13,591 bases of DNA. Source: CAZVAO01 sp964625175 (lineage in GTDB: Bacteria; Bacillota; UBA994; PWPR01). The translations under genes and the position numbers were made by a program. Shown here piece after piece: positions 1 to 6,946 of this stretch (the first letter of the stretch is position 1; every line of letters starts with the position of its first letter). The notes under the pieces are model-generated. The model was not told the DNA's origin. It saw only the letters and a list, made by a program, of their open reading frames with translations, and did not search any database. The stretch covers positions 1-13,591 of the forward strand of contig CAZVAO010000066.1 of assembly GCA_964625175.1 (NCBI GenBank), given 5' to 3'.

Positions 1-100
1 GGTCAGTCGAGGAGGAAGATTCTCACGTCGCTCCGCTCCTCAGAATGACAGCTTTCGCAAATCTAATATTGGGAATTACCAAAAACCAGCCAATTCACCC

Positions 101-128
101 TTCCAACATTCCAACATTCAACCATTCC
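101..128. repeat. 8-bp-period degenerate tandem repeat
   Basis: The stretch reads TTCCAACA, TTCCAACA, TTCAACCA and then TTCC: two exact units, one diverged unit and a half unit. It is non-coding and lies within the patchwork stretch at the left edge. The function is unknown. Confidence 0.6.
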
Positions 129-303
129 GCTCCACCGCTCCATAACGCGCTTGGCAATACCGCTTCTTTCCCTTAGTGCTCTTTGTGGTTTAAAAATTGG
201 TCAGTTGGTCAGGGTTATTGTTTGATTGGGCTACTGAAAACATCAAAGATCAGAAATATCACGCGTTTCTCTCCCGCCTTATGCTATGCTTCAGCCCTGT
301 AGT

Positions 304-323
304 GGAGGGCTTCCACGCCCTCC
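304..323. terminator. GC-rich hairpin, possible terminator
   Basis: The arms GGAGGGC and GCCCTCC (7 bp, perfect) enclose a 6-nt loop. On the plus strand only TTT follows, and on the minus strand no T-run follows. It could mark the end of the minus-strand dehydrogenase transcript about 50 bp downstream of its stop codon. A second weak hairpin (CAGGCA at 333-338 with TGCCTG at 355-360, 16-nt loop) lies closer to that gene. Neither is a textbook terminator. Confidence 0.3.
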
Positions 324-370
324 TTTGTATAACAGGCAATTATACTCATCCTAATGCCTGACGCCTAACC

Positions 371-1420
371 CTATGACGGATAGGCCTGTAGATCACATTC
401 GTAGAGATCATCAAGATTGGATAAATCCATAACGCGTGTGCCATCCTCTAAGTCATGTATAATCTCAACTAGCTTTTGATTGATCGGGAGCTTTAGTCCC
501 AATTTAAGGCCTTCCTGAACAACGGCAGCGACTTGGAAGTCGACTTCGGTGCGGCGTTTGCGAACCGCTAAATCACGCCAGATACCAGATTTCGTTTTGA
601 GGTTCACCCGGTTGAAGGCTTCAAGTGCATCGAGACTCTCCTCAATGGCCTGCCAATCACGGGGTTCTGTGAAGCGATAGGCGTCGGGATTATAGCCATT
701 GAACCCATAACACTTGATCCCTTTGGCATCTGCTACGCTGACAACCTCTCCAGCCAAGTTGGCTAGCATACGACGGTACTTGGGCATGGCATAGACATCA
801 GACATCGTTTCATCAACAACGGCGGTGGCAAAGAGCTGGGAGGCATAACCCATTTTCCCCCAGAGGTAGCCGAAGATATTGTCAGTAGCGGTTGAGTTTT
901 CGAGGAAACAGCCCTTCATCACTTCCGTCAGTTCAAGCACCCGTTCACTCATATGACCATCAAGCTCACCTATATACATTGCGCCTAAACCCCCATACAT
1001 TATTAGCCCTGGTCCATGGTAGTCCGCACTGAAGTTCACAAAAGATCCGACTGTGCGCGCCTCACCAATCATGTCAGCAATGATGTATTCGAGTAAGCCG
1101 TTCTGCATAGAAACCACGTAGCTATTCGCATCTAGATAGGGGATGATCGGTTCTAGGGCAGCCCGTGTGTGCTGGCCTTTGGTACATAGGAAGATGGCCT
1201 CAGGGGGATTGTCCGCCAGTTCTGCACCCAATTGTTCGGGTAAGATTGCCGGTGCTCGCACGACAAACTCCTCCCTCCCAACGATTCTCAAACCCTCTTG
1301 ATTAATCTTCTCAACATGCTCCTTGACATTATCGACAAAGAGCACATCGTAACCAGCTCGCACCATATAGGCCCCAACTGTGCCACCAATCGCTCCCGCT
1401 CCGATGATGATATAACGCAT
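371..1420 (-). CDS. Ketopantoate reductase (ApbA/PanE) family dehydrogenase
   Basis: The 349-aa protein should reduce a 2-oxo acid, or oxidise a 2-hydroxy acid, with a nicotinamide cofactor in the cytoplasm. The N-terminal Rossmann fold has GAGAIGG at residues 7-13. Asp30 ends the second strand where NADPH enzymes usually carry Arg, which suggests NADH preference (inference). The family substrate residues are recognisable: Lys81 (CTKGQ), Asn107 (QNG), Lys189 (WGK), Ser278 and Glu292 (TEVD). The C-terminal half is longer than in E. coli PanE (about 300 aa), with extra sequence around residues 235-275. The ATG at 1418-1420 has a perfect AAGGAGG site on the minus strand. The gene is divergent from the oxidoreductase operon and shares a 181-bp control region with it, so its substrate may be the same or a related 2-oxo acid. 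Nothing here ties it to pantothenate synthesis, so I do not call it panE. Confidence 0.85.
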   Translation of the reverse strand: MRYIIIGAGAIGGTVGAYMVRAGYDVLFVDNVKEHVEKINQEGLRIVGREEFVVRAPAILPEQLGAELADNPPEAIFLCTKGQHTRAALEPIIPYLDANSYVVSMQNGLLEYIIADMIGEARTVGSFVNFSADYHGPGLIMYGGLGAMYIGELDGHMSERVLELTEVMKGCFLENSTATDNIFGYLWGKMGYASQLFATAVVDETMSDVYAMPKYRRMLANLAGEVVSVADAKGIKCYGFNGYNPDAYRFTEPRDWQAIEESLDALEAFNRVNLKTKSGIWRDLAVRKRRTEVDFQVAAVVQEGLKLGLKLPINQKLVEIIHDLEDGTRVMDLSNLDDLYECDLQAYPS

Positions 1421-1521
1421 TTAATAACCTCCTTTAATGATTCATTTATGAGGGTATTCGCTACGTTACGGACATCTCCCTGCAAAGCCAGTAGAGTTTT
1501 CTTTATCTTACGAAAAAGCAA

Positions 1522-1550
1522 TTGAAATGAGACGCTGTTCACGCTATAAT
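1522..1550 (+). promoter_or_regulatory. Promoter of the oxidoreductase operon
   Basis: TTGAAA at 1522-1527 is followed by a 17-bp spacer and a perfect TATAAT at 1545-1550. This is a near-consensus housekeeping promoter. The expected start is about 1557, giving a leader of roughly 45 nt before the ATG at 1602. The ribosome binding site AGGAGG is at 1589-1594. The start falls inside the palindrome that begins right after the -10 element. Confidence 0.8.
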
Positions 1551-1571
1551 TGATATATTACTAATATATCA
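1551..1571. promoter_or_regulatory. Perfect palindromic operator over the transcription start
   Basis: Arms TGATATATT (1551-1559) and AATATATCA (1563-1571) are perfect inverted copies around the 3-nt spacer ACT. The site directly abuts the -10 element and covers the predicted start, which is a classical repressor position. The likely binder is the GntR/FCD protein encoded at the end of the same operon, since that family binds short palindromes as dimers (inference). It may also control the divergent dehydrogenase gene. Confidence 0.65.
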
Positions 1572-1601
1572 GATGTATATTATCATATAGGAGGATGACT
1601 T

Positions 1602-2150
1602 ATGATAGAGATTCGATGGCATGGTCGCGGTGGCCAGGGGAGTTTCACGATTGCAAAACTCTTAGGAATGGCGGCCTCCGTATACGGTGGAAAATACGCA
1701 CAGGCTTTTCCTTCGTTTGGTCCGGAGCGCAGGGGAGCACCCGTACTGGGGTTTACCCGTATTGATGATCAGAAAATCACCGATCGTAGCGAAGTGGATG
1801 CCTGCGATTATGTAGTCGTGTTGGATGAGACCTTGTGGGGGCCGGCCGTACTAAATGGTTTGAAGGACTCTACGGTTGTGCTAGTTAATACAGCACATCC
1901 AGAGCGCTACGTGGATATCATTCCCCAGCACCTGGTTTGCTTAGATGCGACAAAACTGGCTCTAAAGTATTTAGGGATCCCCATCACCAACACAGCAATG
2001 ATGGGTGCGTTAGTTGCCATTGGTAAATTTACGAGTTTAGAAGATTGTGTCAGCGCCATTCAAAATGGCATGTCTGCCAAGATTGCTGGCAAAAATATTG
2101 CCCTAATTGAGCGGGCCTATCAAATGGTGAAGGAGCGTAATGATGAATAA
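1602..2150 (+). CDS. 2-oxoacid:ferredoxin oxidoreductase, gamma subunit
   Basis: The 182-aa cytoplasmic subunit belongs to the four-part enzyme that oxidises a 2-oxo acid with CoA to acyl-CoA, CO2 and reduced ferredoxin. The family signature GRGGQG is at residues 8-13 and the conserved FPSFGPERRGAP segment is at 36-47. The length is normal for a separate gamma subunit. The ATG at 1602 has AGGAGG 7 bases upstream. It is the first gene of a gamma-delta-alpha-beta operon, the same order as in Thermotoga pyruvate oxidoreductase, and overlaps the delta gene by 8-11 bases. The por symbols used for these four genes reflect architecture; the actual substrate (pyruvate, branched-chain or aryl 2-oxo acid) cannot be read from the sequence. 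Confidence 0.9.
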   Translation: MIEIRWHGRGGQGSFTIAKLLGMAASVYGGKYAQAFPSFGPERRGAPVLGFTRIDDQKITDRSEVDACDYVVVLDETLWGPAVLNGLKDSTVVLVNTAHPERYVDIIPQHLVCLDATKLALKYLGIPITNTAMMGALVAIGKFTSLEDCVSAIQNGMSAKIAGKNIALIERAYQMVKERNDE

Positions 2151-2442
2151 GCCACAAGTAAAAGTATGGAAAGCTCCTACTAGGGTCAGTGAATATCCCC
2201 TGGGCGCAACGTGTCCGAGTGATCATTTAACCAGTATTAATGCTGGATGGCGAACCTACCGTCCTGTGATTGATCAGGTAAAATGCGTGAACTGTCTACG
2301 TTGTTTTCTGGTGTGCCCAGATGGTGTCATTGATAAATCCGGTGATCAGCTAGGAATTGATTATGATTACTGCAAAGGGTGCGGAATTTGCGCTCATGAA
2401 TGTAAGTTTGGGGCTATTGAGATGGTGAGGGAGGCGAAATAA
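2140..2442 (+). CDS. 2-oxoacid:ferredoxin oxidoreductase, delta subunit (2x[4Fe-4S])
   Basis: This 100-aa ferredoxin-like subunit passes electrons from the catalytic subunits to soluble ferredoxin. Two complete [4Fe-4S] motifs are visible: Cys49, 52, 55 and 59 (CVNCLRCFLVCP), and Cys78, 81, 84 and 88 (CKGCGICAHEC). The N-terminal 45 residues, with a WRTYRP segment, are typical of PorD-type subunits rather than free ferredoxins. There are tandem ATG codons at 2140 and 2143, and an AAGGAG site in the end of the gamma gene serves either one. Its stop codon shares one base with the alpha start (TAATG), implying translational coupling. Confidence 0.92.
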   Translation: MMNKPQVKVWKAPTRVSEYPLGATCPSDHLTSINAGWRTYRPVIDQVKCVNCLRCFLVCPDGVIDKSGDQLGIDYDYCKGCGICAHECKFGAIEMVREAK

Positions 2443-3626
2443 TGGGTAGAAAATGTTTTATTTGCGGCGATGATGCAGTAGCTGAGGGCGTGCGTTTAGC
2501 AAGACCCCATGTGATTTCAGCCTATCCGATTACGCCTCAAACCATCACGGTCGAGCGATTATCCGAGATGGTGGAAGATGGCTCGCTGCAGGCGGAGTAT
2601 ATGCATGTGGAATCGGAACATAGTGCGATGGCGTGCGCGATTGGCGTGAGCTCGGTCGGTGCAAGAGCGTTCACAGCCACTTCTTCACAGGGACTTCTCT
2701 ATATGGCGGAGTGCCTGCCTTATGCGAGTGGCGCTCGGCTGCCCATCGTCATGATGAATGCGAATCGGGCGTTGGCAACTCCTTGGAATATTTACGGGGA
2801 TCAAATGGATTCGATGTTCTTGATTAATTCGGGGTGGATCCAAATCTACGTTGAAGATGCCCAAGAGGCCCTAGACATGATGATTCAGGCATATAAGATG
2901 GCTGAGCATCCGGCTGTGATGATCCCCGTGATGGTTAATCTCGACGGGTTTGTATTGACGCATACCTACGAGTTAGTGGATATTCCAGACCAAGAGCAGG
3001 TGGATCAATTTTTGCCACCGCTCAATATGACAGAGCAAAAGATGGATGTCGATGATCCGAAGAGTTTGTGCATTTCGGCAGGTAATAGTCATAATATGGA
3101 GTTTAAGATTAAACAGGAGCAAGATCTGCAGGCGGCAACTTCGGTTATTGAGGCCGTTGACCAGGAGTTCTATGAGGCATTTGGCCGAAAGTATGACGGC
3201 ATGTTATCGGCATACCATTGCGAGGATGCTGATGTGATTCTGATCACATTGGGTAGTGTGACTGGCACCGCGCGCGTTGTAGTGGATCAAATGCGCACTG
3301 AGGGTCATAGGGTGGGCTTGTTGAAATTGCGCTACCTAAGGCCATTCCCGGCAATCCAAATTGCTCAGGCGCTGACAAATGCCAAAGCAATTGGCGTGGT
3401 GGATAAGAATATCTCCTTTGGCTTTGAAGGCACTGTTTTCACCAATGTTAACTCTGCACTACACGGTGCTGGCCAGACCCAAAAAACGCTGAACTTTATT
3501 GGTGGATTGGGTGGTAGAGATATTACCAAAGAAAATATTCGTGAGATGTATGCATCGCTTTTGAAAGTTGCGAATGGTGAAGTGCAGGATCGAATCCAAT
3601 ATGTCAATGTGGGGTGTAATCAATAA
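2442..3626 (+). CDS. 2-oxoacid:ferredoxin oxidoreductase, alpha subunit
   Basis: The 394-aa subunit combines the pyrimidine-binding domain for thiamine diphosphate with the C-terminal transketolase-like domain. Visible family motifs are YPITPQT at residues 28-34, ESEHSA at 57-62 (containing the acidic residue expected to activate the cofactor), SSQGL at 81-85, and NRAL at 108-111, whose Arg109 lies where related enzymes contact the substrate carboxylate. The following segment reads GDQMDSMF (119-126) rather than the SDHSD-like text I recall for many pyruvate enzymes, so a substrate other than pyruvate is possible. The N-terminus carries an unusual CFIC pair (Cys5, Cys8). It overlaps both neighbours by one base (TAATG), with a GGGAGG site before the ATG. 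Confidence 0.9.
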   Translation: MGRKCFICGDDAVAEGVRLARPHVISAYPITPQTITVERLSEMVEDGSLQAEYMHVESEHSAMACAIGVSSVGARAFTATSSQGLLYMAECLPYASGARLPIVMMNANRALATPWNIYGDQMDSMFLINSGWIQIYVEDAQEALDMMIQAYKMAEHPAVMIPVMVNLDGFVLTHTYELVDIPDQEQVDQFLPPLNMTEQKMDVDDPKSLCISAGNSHNMEFKIKQEQDLQAATSVIEAVDQEFYEAFGRKYDGMLSAYHCEDADVILITLGSVTGTARVVVDQMRTEGHRVGLLKLRYLRPFPAIQIAQALTNAKAIGVVDKNISFGFEGTVFTNVNSALHGAGQTQKTLNFIGGLGGRDITKENIREMYASLLKVANGEVQDRIQYVNVGCNQ

Positions 3627-4525
3627 TGGCGAACAAACAGAGTGCGCGATCAATTATTAATGAAGAACTATTCTACGGTCATAAGGCTTGTGGCGGTTGT
3701 GGCGAAAGCTTGGCAATTCGTTTGGCGATGAAGGTGCTGGGTGAGCGCACTTTTGCGGCACTGCCAGCAGGCTGCATGTCGGCTGTTTCCTTTATCTATC
3801 CCAATATGGCATTTACGACGAATGCGATAATCACACCCTTTGCCTCAACGGGAGCGGTTGCTTCAGGCATGGCGGCAGGGCTCAAGGCGCTGGGGATTGA
3901 GAATACCCACACGGTAGGCTTTGCCGGAGATGGCGGGACTGCCGATATTGGATTGCAGGCTTTATCGGGAGCAATTGACCGCAATGACCAAATTATTTAT
4001 TTTTGCAACGATAACGAGGCCTACATGAATACCGGAATTCAGAAAAGCGGACTAACTCCTTACGGTACCCGCACGACGACTTCTCCGGCAGGTAAGAATC
4101 TCCCTGGATCCGTGACGATGAAGAAGAATATGTTTGAGATTGTTGCAGCTCATGGCATTGCTTATGCGGCTACTGCGAGTGTCGGTTATCTCGAGGACTT
4201 TATGAATAAAGTGGCTAAGGCCAAGGAGGTCAAGGGAACATCCTATATTCATATTCTGGCACCCTGTCCAACGGGGTGGGGTCATGCTAGCAATATGACG
4301 GTAAGTTTAGCAAAGTTAGCGGTTGATACAGGACTTTGGTATTTAGCAGAGTATGAGAATGGGGAGTTTAAGCTGAACAAGAATCCTAAGGACTTTGCAC
4401 CAGTAGAAGATTACTTGAAACTTCAAGCCAGATTCAAGCACTTGCAGAGCGAAGATCTCGAAGTAATCAAGGCCCATCGTGACGCGAAATGGACAAAAAT
4501 GAGGCGTGATTGGGTGCATAAGTAA
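3626..4525 (+). CDS. 2-oxoacid:ferredoxin oxidoreductase, beta subunit
   Basis: The 299-aa subunit carries the diphosphate-binding half of the thiamine diphosphate site and the proximal [4Fe-4S] cluster. The cofactor motif runs from GDGGTADIG (residues 101-109) to NDNEAYMNTG (128-137). The four expected cluster cysteines can be placed at Cys22 and Cys25 (ACGGCGE), Cys50 (AGCMS) and Cys214 (APCPTGWG). The length is normal for PorB. The ATG at 3626 overlaps the alpha stop by one base, completing a translationally coupled gamma-delta-alpha-beta set. With all four subunits intact, the enzyme is probably functional and oxygen-sensitive. Confidence 0.92.
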   Translation: MANKQSARSIINEELFYGHKACGGCGESLAIRLAMKVLGERTFAALPAGCMSAVSFIYPNMAFTTNAIITPFASTGAVASGMAAGLKALGIENTHTVGFAGDGGTADIGLQALSGAIDRNDQIIYFCNDNEAYMNTGIQKSGLTPYGTRTTTSPAGKNLPGSVTMKKNMFEIVAAHGIAYAATASVGYLEDFMNKVAKAKEVKGTSYIHILAPCPTGWGHASNMTVSLAKLAVDTGLWYLAEYENGEFKLNKNPKDFAPVEDYLKLQARFKHLQSEDLEVIKAHRDAKWTKMRRDWVHK

Positions 4526-4533
4526 TTGCTATC

Positions 4534-4548
4534 TCACGTAATTCGTGA
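4534..4548. promoter_or_regulatory. Inverted repeat before the regulator gene
   Basis: TCACG and CGTGA form an imperfect palindrome around TAATT in the 56-bp gap between the beta-subunit stop and the GntR gene. It could be an operator or a small RNA hairpin. It differs from the AT-rich palindrome at 1551-1571, so it is probably not the same site. No clear promoter accompanies it. Confidence 0.3.
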
Positions 4549-4581
4549 TACCTTATGAAGAAGATTGGATAACGGATAGGG

Positions 4582-5229
4582 ATGGATAACGTGGTTAAAT
4601 CGGCTAATATTGAAATATATAATGAACTCAAACGTAGAATCATTGAGCTGGAGTATAAGCCCGGTGCTACGATTGTGGAAAAATTGCTTACCGAAGAGTT
4701 TGGCGTGAGTCGAACACCCGTGCGAGAGGCGATTATTAAACTTTCACAGAATGGTCTTTTGGAGCAAATTCCGCGAGTGGGTACGTTCGTTACCAAAATT
4801 GACCTGCTATCGGTTAAACATGCCTATGAGGTGAAAAAGAATCTTGAAGGGCTGGCAGCAGAGCTGGCGGCTCAGAGGGCCAATTCTTCAGAGATTGCCG
4901 AACTATTTGCGATTGTAGAGCGCTTTAAGCACTACAATATCGTCGAAGACTATAAAGATTGTATTCGAGATGACCAGCGCTTCCACCAAGTTACAAGGGT
5001 TGCCGCGGGTAATCCGATGTTGGTTGAGATTCTGGATAGCCTGAACATAAAGACCGCACGTTTTCTTCAGTATATCAACTATGTTTTAGAGGATAAGGAT
5101 TGGTTTGTCGCTTCACTATCAGAAATAGCTGTTGCCATCAGCCAGCATGATCAAGAGCGCGCCCGCAAGGCGACCGAAGAGCACACTCGGGCCTTCCTCG
5201 AGCAATTATCAAAGCGGTTTTTCGGGTAA
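4582..5229 (+). CDS. GntR-family regulator, FCD (FadR-type) subfamily
   Basis: This 215-aa dimeric DNA-binding repressor or activator probably responds to an organic acid. The N-terminal winged helix (about residues 8-73) has the family text VEKLLTEEFGVSRTPVREAI followed by a GLLEQIPRVGTFV wing. The C-terminal all-helical FCD domain (about 78-210) shows a metal-ligand pair Asp131-x3-His135 and a later His201. The His usually found before the AI(x)3D segment seems replaced near Leu179, so metal binding may be altered (tentative). The ATG at 4582 has only a poor, crowded ribosome site (GGATAGGG). A GTG at 4591 is an alternative start. There is no terminator between it and the beta gene, so it is probably the last gene of the operon and regulates it through the 1551-1571 palindrome. 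Confidence 0.88.
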   Translation: MDNVVKSANIEIYNELKRRIIELEYKPGATIVEKLLTEEFGVSRTPVREAIIKLSQNGLLEQIPRVGTFVTKIDLLSVKHAYEVKKNLEGLAAELAAQRANSSEIAELFAIVERFKHYNIVEDYKDCIRDDQRFHQVTRVAAGNPMLVEILDSLNIKTARFLQYINYVLEDKDWFVASLSEIAVAISQHDQERARKATEEHTRAFLEQLSKRFFG

Positions 5230-5280
5230 GCGCTACAAATCAAATAGGAAGTCATTATCGAAAAGCATTCGTTTAAGCAA

Positions 5281-5326
5281 AGCAGTGCCGTAAGAAATCT
5301 TCTTGCGGCACTGCTATTTAGTTTTT
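5281..5326 (+). terminator. Rho-independent terminator of the oxidoreductase-gntR operon
   Basis: A 15-bp stem (AGCAGTGCCGTAAGA against TCTTGCGGCACTGCT, with one G-U pair) has a 5-nt loop and is followed by ATTTAGTTTTT. It starts 51 bases after the GntR stop codon. Confidence 0.9.
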
Positions 5327-5428
5327 ATATTATTTTGAGCGGTGAGGACGATTGAAGGCAATCCTAATTAACATGGACCATACTCCATCTTTTAATAAAT
5401 TTGTGCAGAATTATTTATTAAATAGCCC

Positions 5429-5459
5429 TTGAGGTGGAGGTAACTACAGGCTGTATTTT
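5429..5459 (+). promoter_or_regulatory. Candidate MerR-type long-spacer promoter of the exporter gene
   Basis: TTGAGG at 5429-5434 and TATTTT at 5454-5459 are 19 bp apart, with an imperfect palindrome (TGGAG-GTAA-CTACA) in the spacer. MerR-family regulators act on such over-long spacers. An alternative reading uses TGTATT at 5452-5457 with a normal 17-bp spacer. In either case transcription would start almost at the ribosome binding site (AGGAGG at 5467-5472), giving a very short leader, which weakens the call. No MerR gene lies in this window. Confidence 0.35.
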
Positions 5460-5478
5460 AGAGTTAGGAGGGATCACC

Positions 5479-6741
5479 ATGAACATTAATCACGAATCTT
5501 CAAATATAGCATTATATACAATTGGTAGTCTGATATCTCATTTTGGCTCAGCCATCTATGCGTTTGCTATTGGTCTGTATGTCTTAAAAATCACAGGATC
5601 AAGTTTGTCATTTGCTACAACGTTGGCTTTTGGAGTAATCCCCGTCATTTTACTATCGCCATTTGCTGGTGTAATTGTCGATCGATTCAATCGTAAGAAA
5701 ATCATCATTTCTATGGATTTAGCTAATGGTGCTCTATTTCTTGGACTTTTTGTCTTTATGCAGGCTTACTCTCTAAACCTATGGACCATTTATCTGACAA
5801 CTTTTCTTTCGAATGTATTTGTTACCTTCTTCGGCATTTGTTTCATTGCGGTTAAGCCTCAGCTCGTTAGCAAGGAGAAACTAACCACTCTGAATAGCAT
5901 CTCGCAAATCATAACCGCTTCATCAGGTCTTTTAGCGCCTATGCTCGGCGGGCTCGTCTTTGCCTTTATCGATATTAAATTATTCATTCTCCTCAATGGT
6001 GTTTCATTTATAATCTCTACTATTTGTGAAATGTTTATTGATTATAAATACAATACCCAGCGCAGCGAATCAGAAAGCAAAGGGACTTTAACCGCTCGGA
6101 GCGTACTTCAATCATTAAAAGAGGGCCTCGATTATTTAAGGGGCAAACCGATTCTAATTGGCATCATTCAAATTTTTGTCGTCTTTAATATAATTTACGC
6201 GATGGGAATCCAAGTGCCACTCCCCTATATTTTAAACAACACCCTATCTGTAAGCTCAGAAACCTACGGTTTGATCAACAGTATGTTACCGCTTGGCTTG
6301 GTCTTGGGGGCAGCATTAGTAGGTAAAATTACTAAAAAAATCGCATTTAGAAAATTGCTCTACACCTTAACGATAGTAGCGGCAACAATTGTTACTTTAG
6401 CTGGAAGCGCCACTATTTTCCCTGCGATTAACCAAACGACAATGACGATTACGATTTTCTACGGGAGTCTAATGGGGATCATTGGCTGCACCTTGACCTT
6501 GATTGATGTGCCATTGATGACTTTTCTGCAGACTGAAACAGATGAAAACTATTTGGGTCGCGTGTTTAGTATTGTGCTAACGATTGCTAAGGCAGTTAAC
6601 CCAATCGCGTATATCGTGGCAGGCTTAATTGTGGAGCAGATTAATCCTTTCTTAATGCCGATTATTATGGGATTAATCGGGATGGTCATCTTTTATAACT
6701 TGCGTGGTGTTTTGCTACAACAGACGCGGCATATTGCTTAG
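5479..6741 (+). CDS. MFS-type drug/macrolide efflux transporter
   Basis: This 420-aa inner-membrane protein has about 12 hydrophobic segments. It is likely a proton-driven exporter of the MFS_3 / macrolide-efflux type. The loop after the second membrane segment carries the MFS motif A in the form GVIVDRFNRKK (residues 64-74). A charged central loop (about residues 185-215) divides the two six-helix halves. I chose ATG 5479 because AGGAGG lies just upstream. An in-frame ATG at 5434 would add 15 residues but has no good ribosome site and overlaps the likely promoter. The gene is more AT-rich in feel than its neighbours and stands alone between two terminators, so it may be a separate acquisition. 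The substrate is unknown. Confidence 0.85.
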   Translation: MNINHESSNIALYTIGSLISHFGSAIYAFAIGLYVLKITGSSLSFATTLAFGVIPVILLSPFAGVIVDRFNRKKIIISMDLANGALFLGLFVFMQAYSLNLWTIYLTTFLSNVFVTFFGICFIAVKPQLVSKEKLTTLNSISQIITASSGLLAPMLGGLVFAFIDIKLFILLNGVSFIISTICEMFIDYKYNTQRSESESKGTLTARSVLQSLKEGLDYLRGKPILIGIIQIFVVFNIIYAMGIQVPLPYILNNTLSVSSETYGLINSMLPLGLVLGAALVGKITKKIAFRKLLYTLTIVAATIVTLAGSATIFPAINQTTMTITIFYGSLMGIIGCTLTLIDVPLMTFLQTETDENYLGRVFSIVLTIAKAVNPIAYIVAGLIVEQINPFLMPIIMGLIGMVIFYNLRGVLLQQTRHIA

Positions 6742-6887
6742 GAATCAAAGATTAAATCAAACTCAATTTCAGAGTTGCCCATTTTATCAGCCGCCTATCG
6801 TCCTGCCATCTCCTCGCTCAATCGTATTTTATGGTCACGAAATAGAATCAGCCAAGCAATCCGTCCCCATGGCAAAAAACGCAAAAA

Positions 6888-6926
6888 AAACCCGATGCGC
6901 GCTGGGCTAGCATCGGGTTTATTTTA
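6888..6926. terminator. Bidirectional terminator between the exporter and tryptophanase
   Basis: A perfect 11-bp stem (AAACCCGATGC with GCATCGGGTTT) encloses an 11-nt loop. It is preceded by an eight-A run (T-run on the minus strand) and followed by TTTATTTTAT on the plus strand. It can therefore stop both converging transcripts. Positions 6742-6887 before it show no gene. Confidence 0.9.
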
Positions 6927-6946
6927 TATGCGATTCGGATTAGAGA

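Larger units (their letters stand above)
1..370. other. Non-coding intergenic stretch with small repeats
   Basis: No convincing coding region is seen on either strand, and no tRNA or rRNA. The stretch is a patchwork. Positions 1-50 resemble a dispersed intergenic element that I recall from many bacterial genomes (minus strand beginning TGTCATTCTGAGGAGC). Positions 101-128 are an 8-bp-period tandem repeat. TTGGTCAG occurs twice head to tail at 197-212, and GGTCAG also opens the window. A GC-rich hairpin lies at 304-323. It sits downstream of the minus-strand dehydrogenase gene ending at 371, so part of it may be 3' UTR. The dispersed-repeat label comes from memory, not from a search. Confidence 0.5.

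Noticed and set aside
4567..4591. GGATAACG direct repeat at the GntR start as an operator related to the amt repeats
   Set aside because: Only GGATAAC is shared with the amt 16-mers, and the second copy lies within the start codon region. Chance is the simpler explanation.
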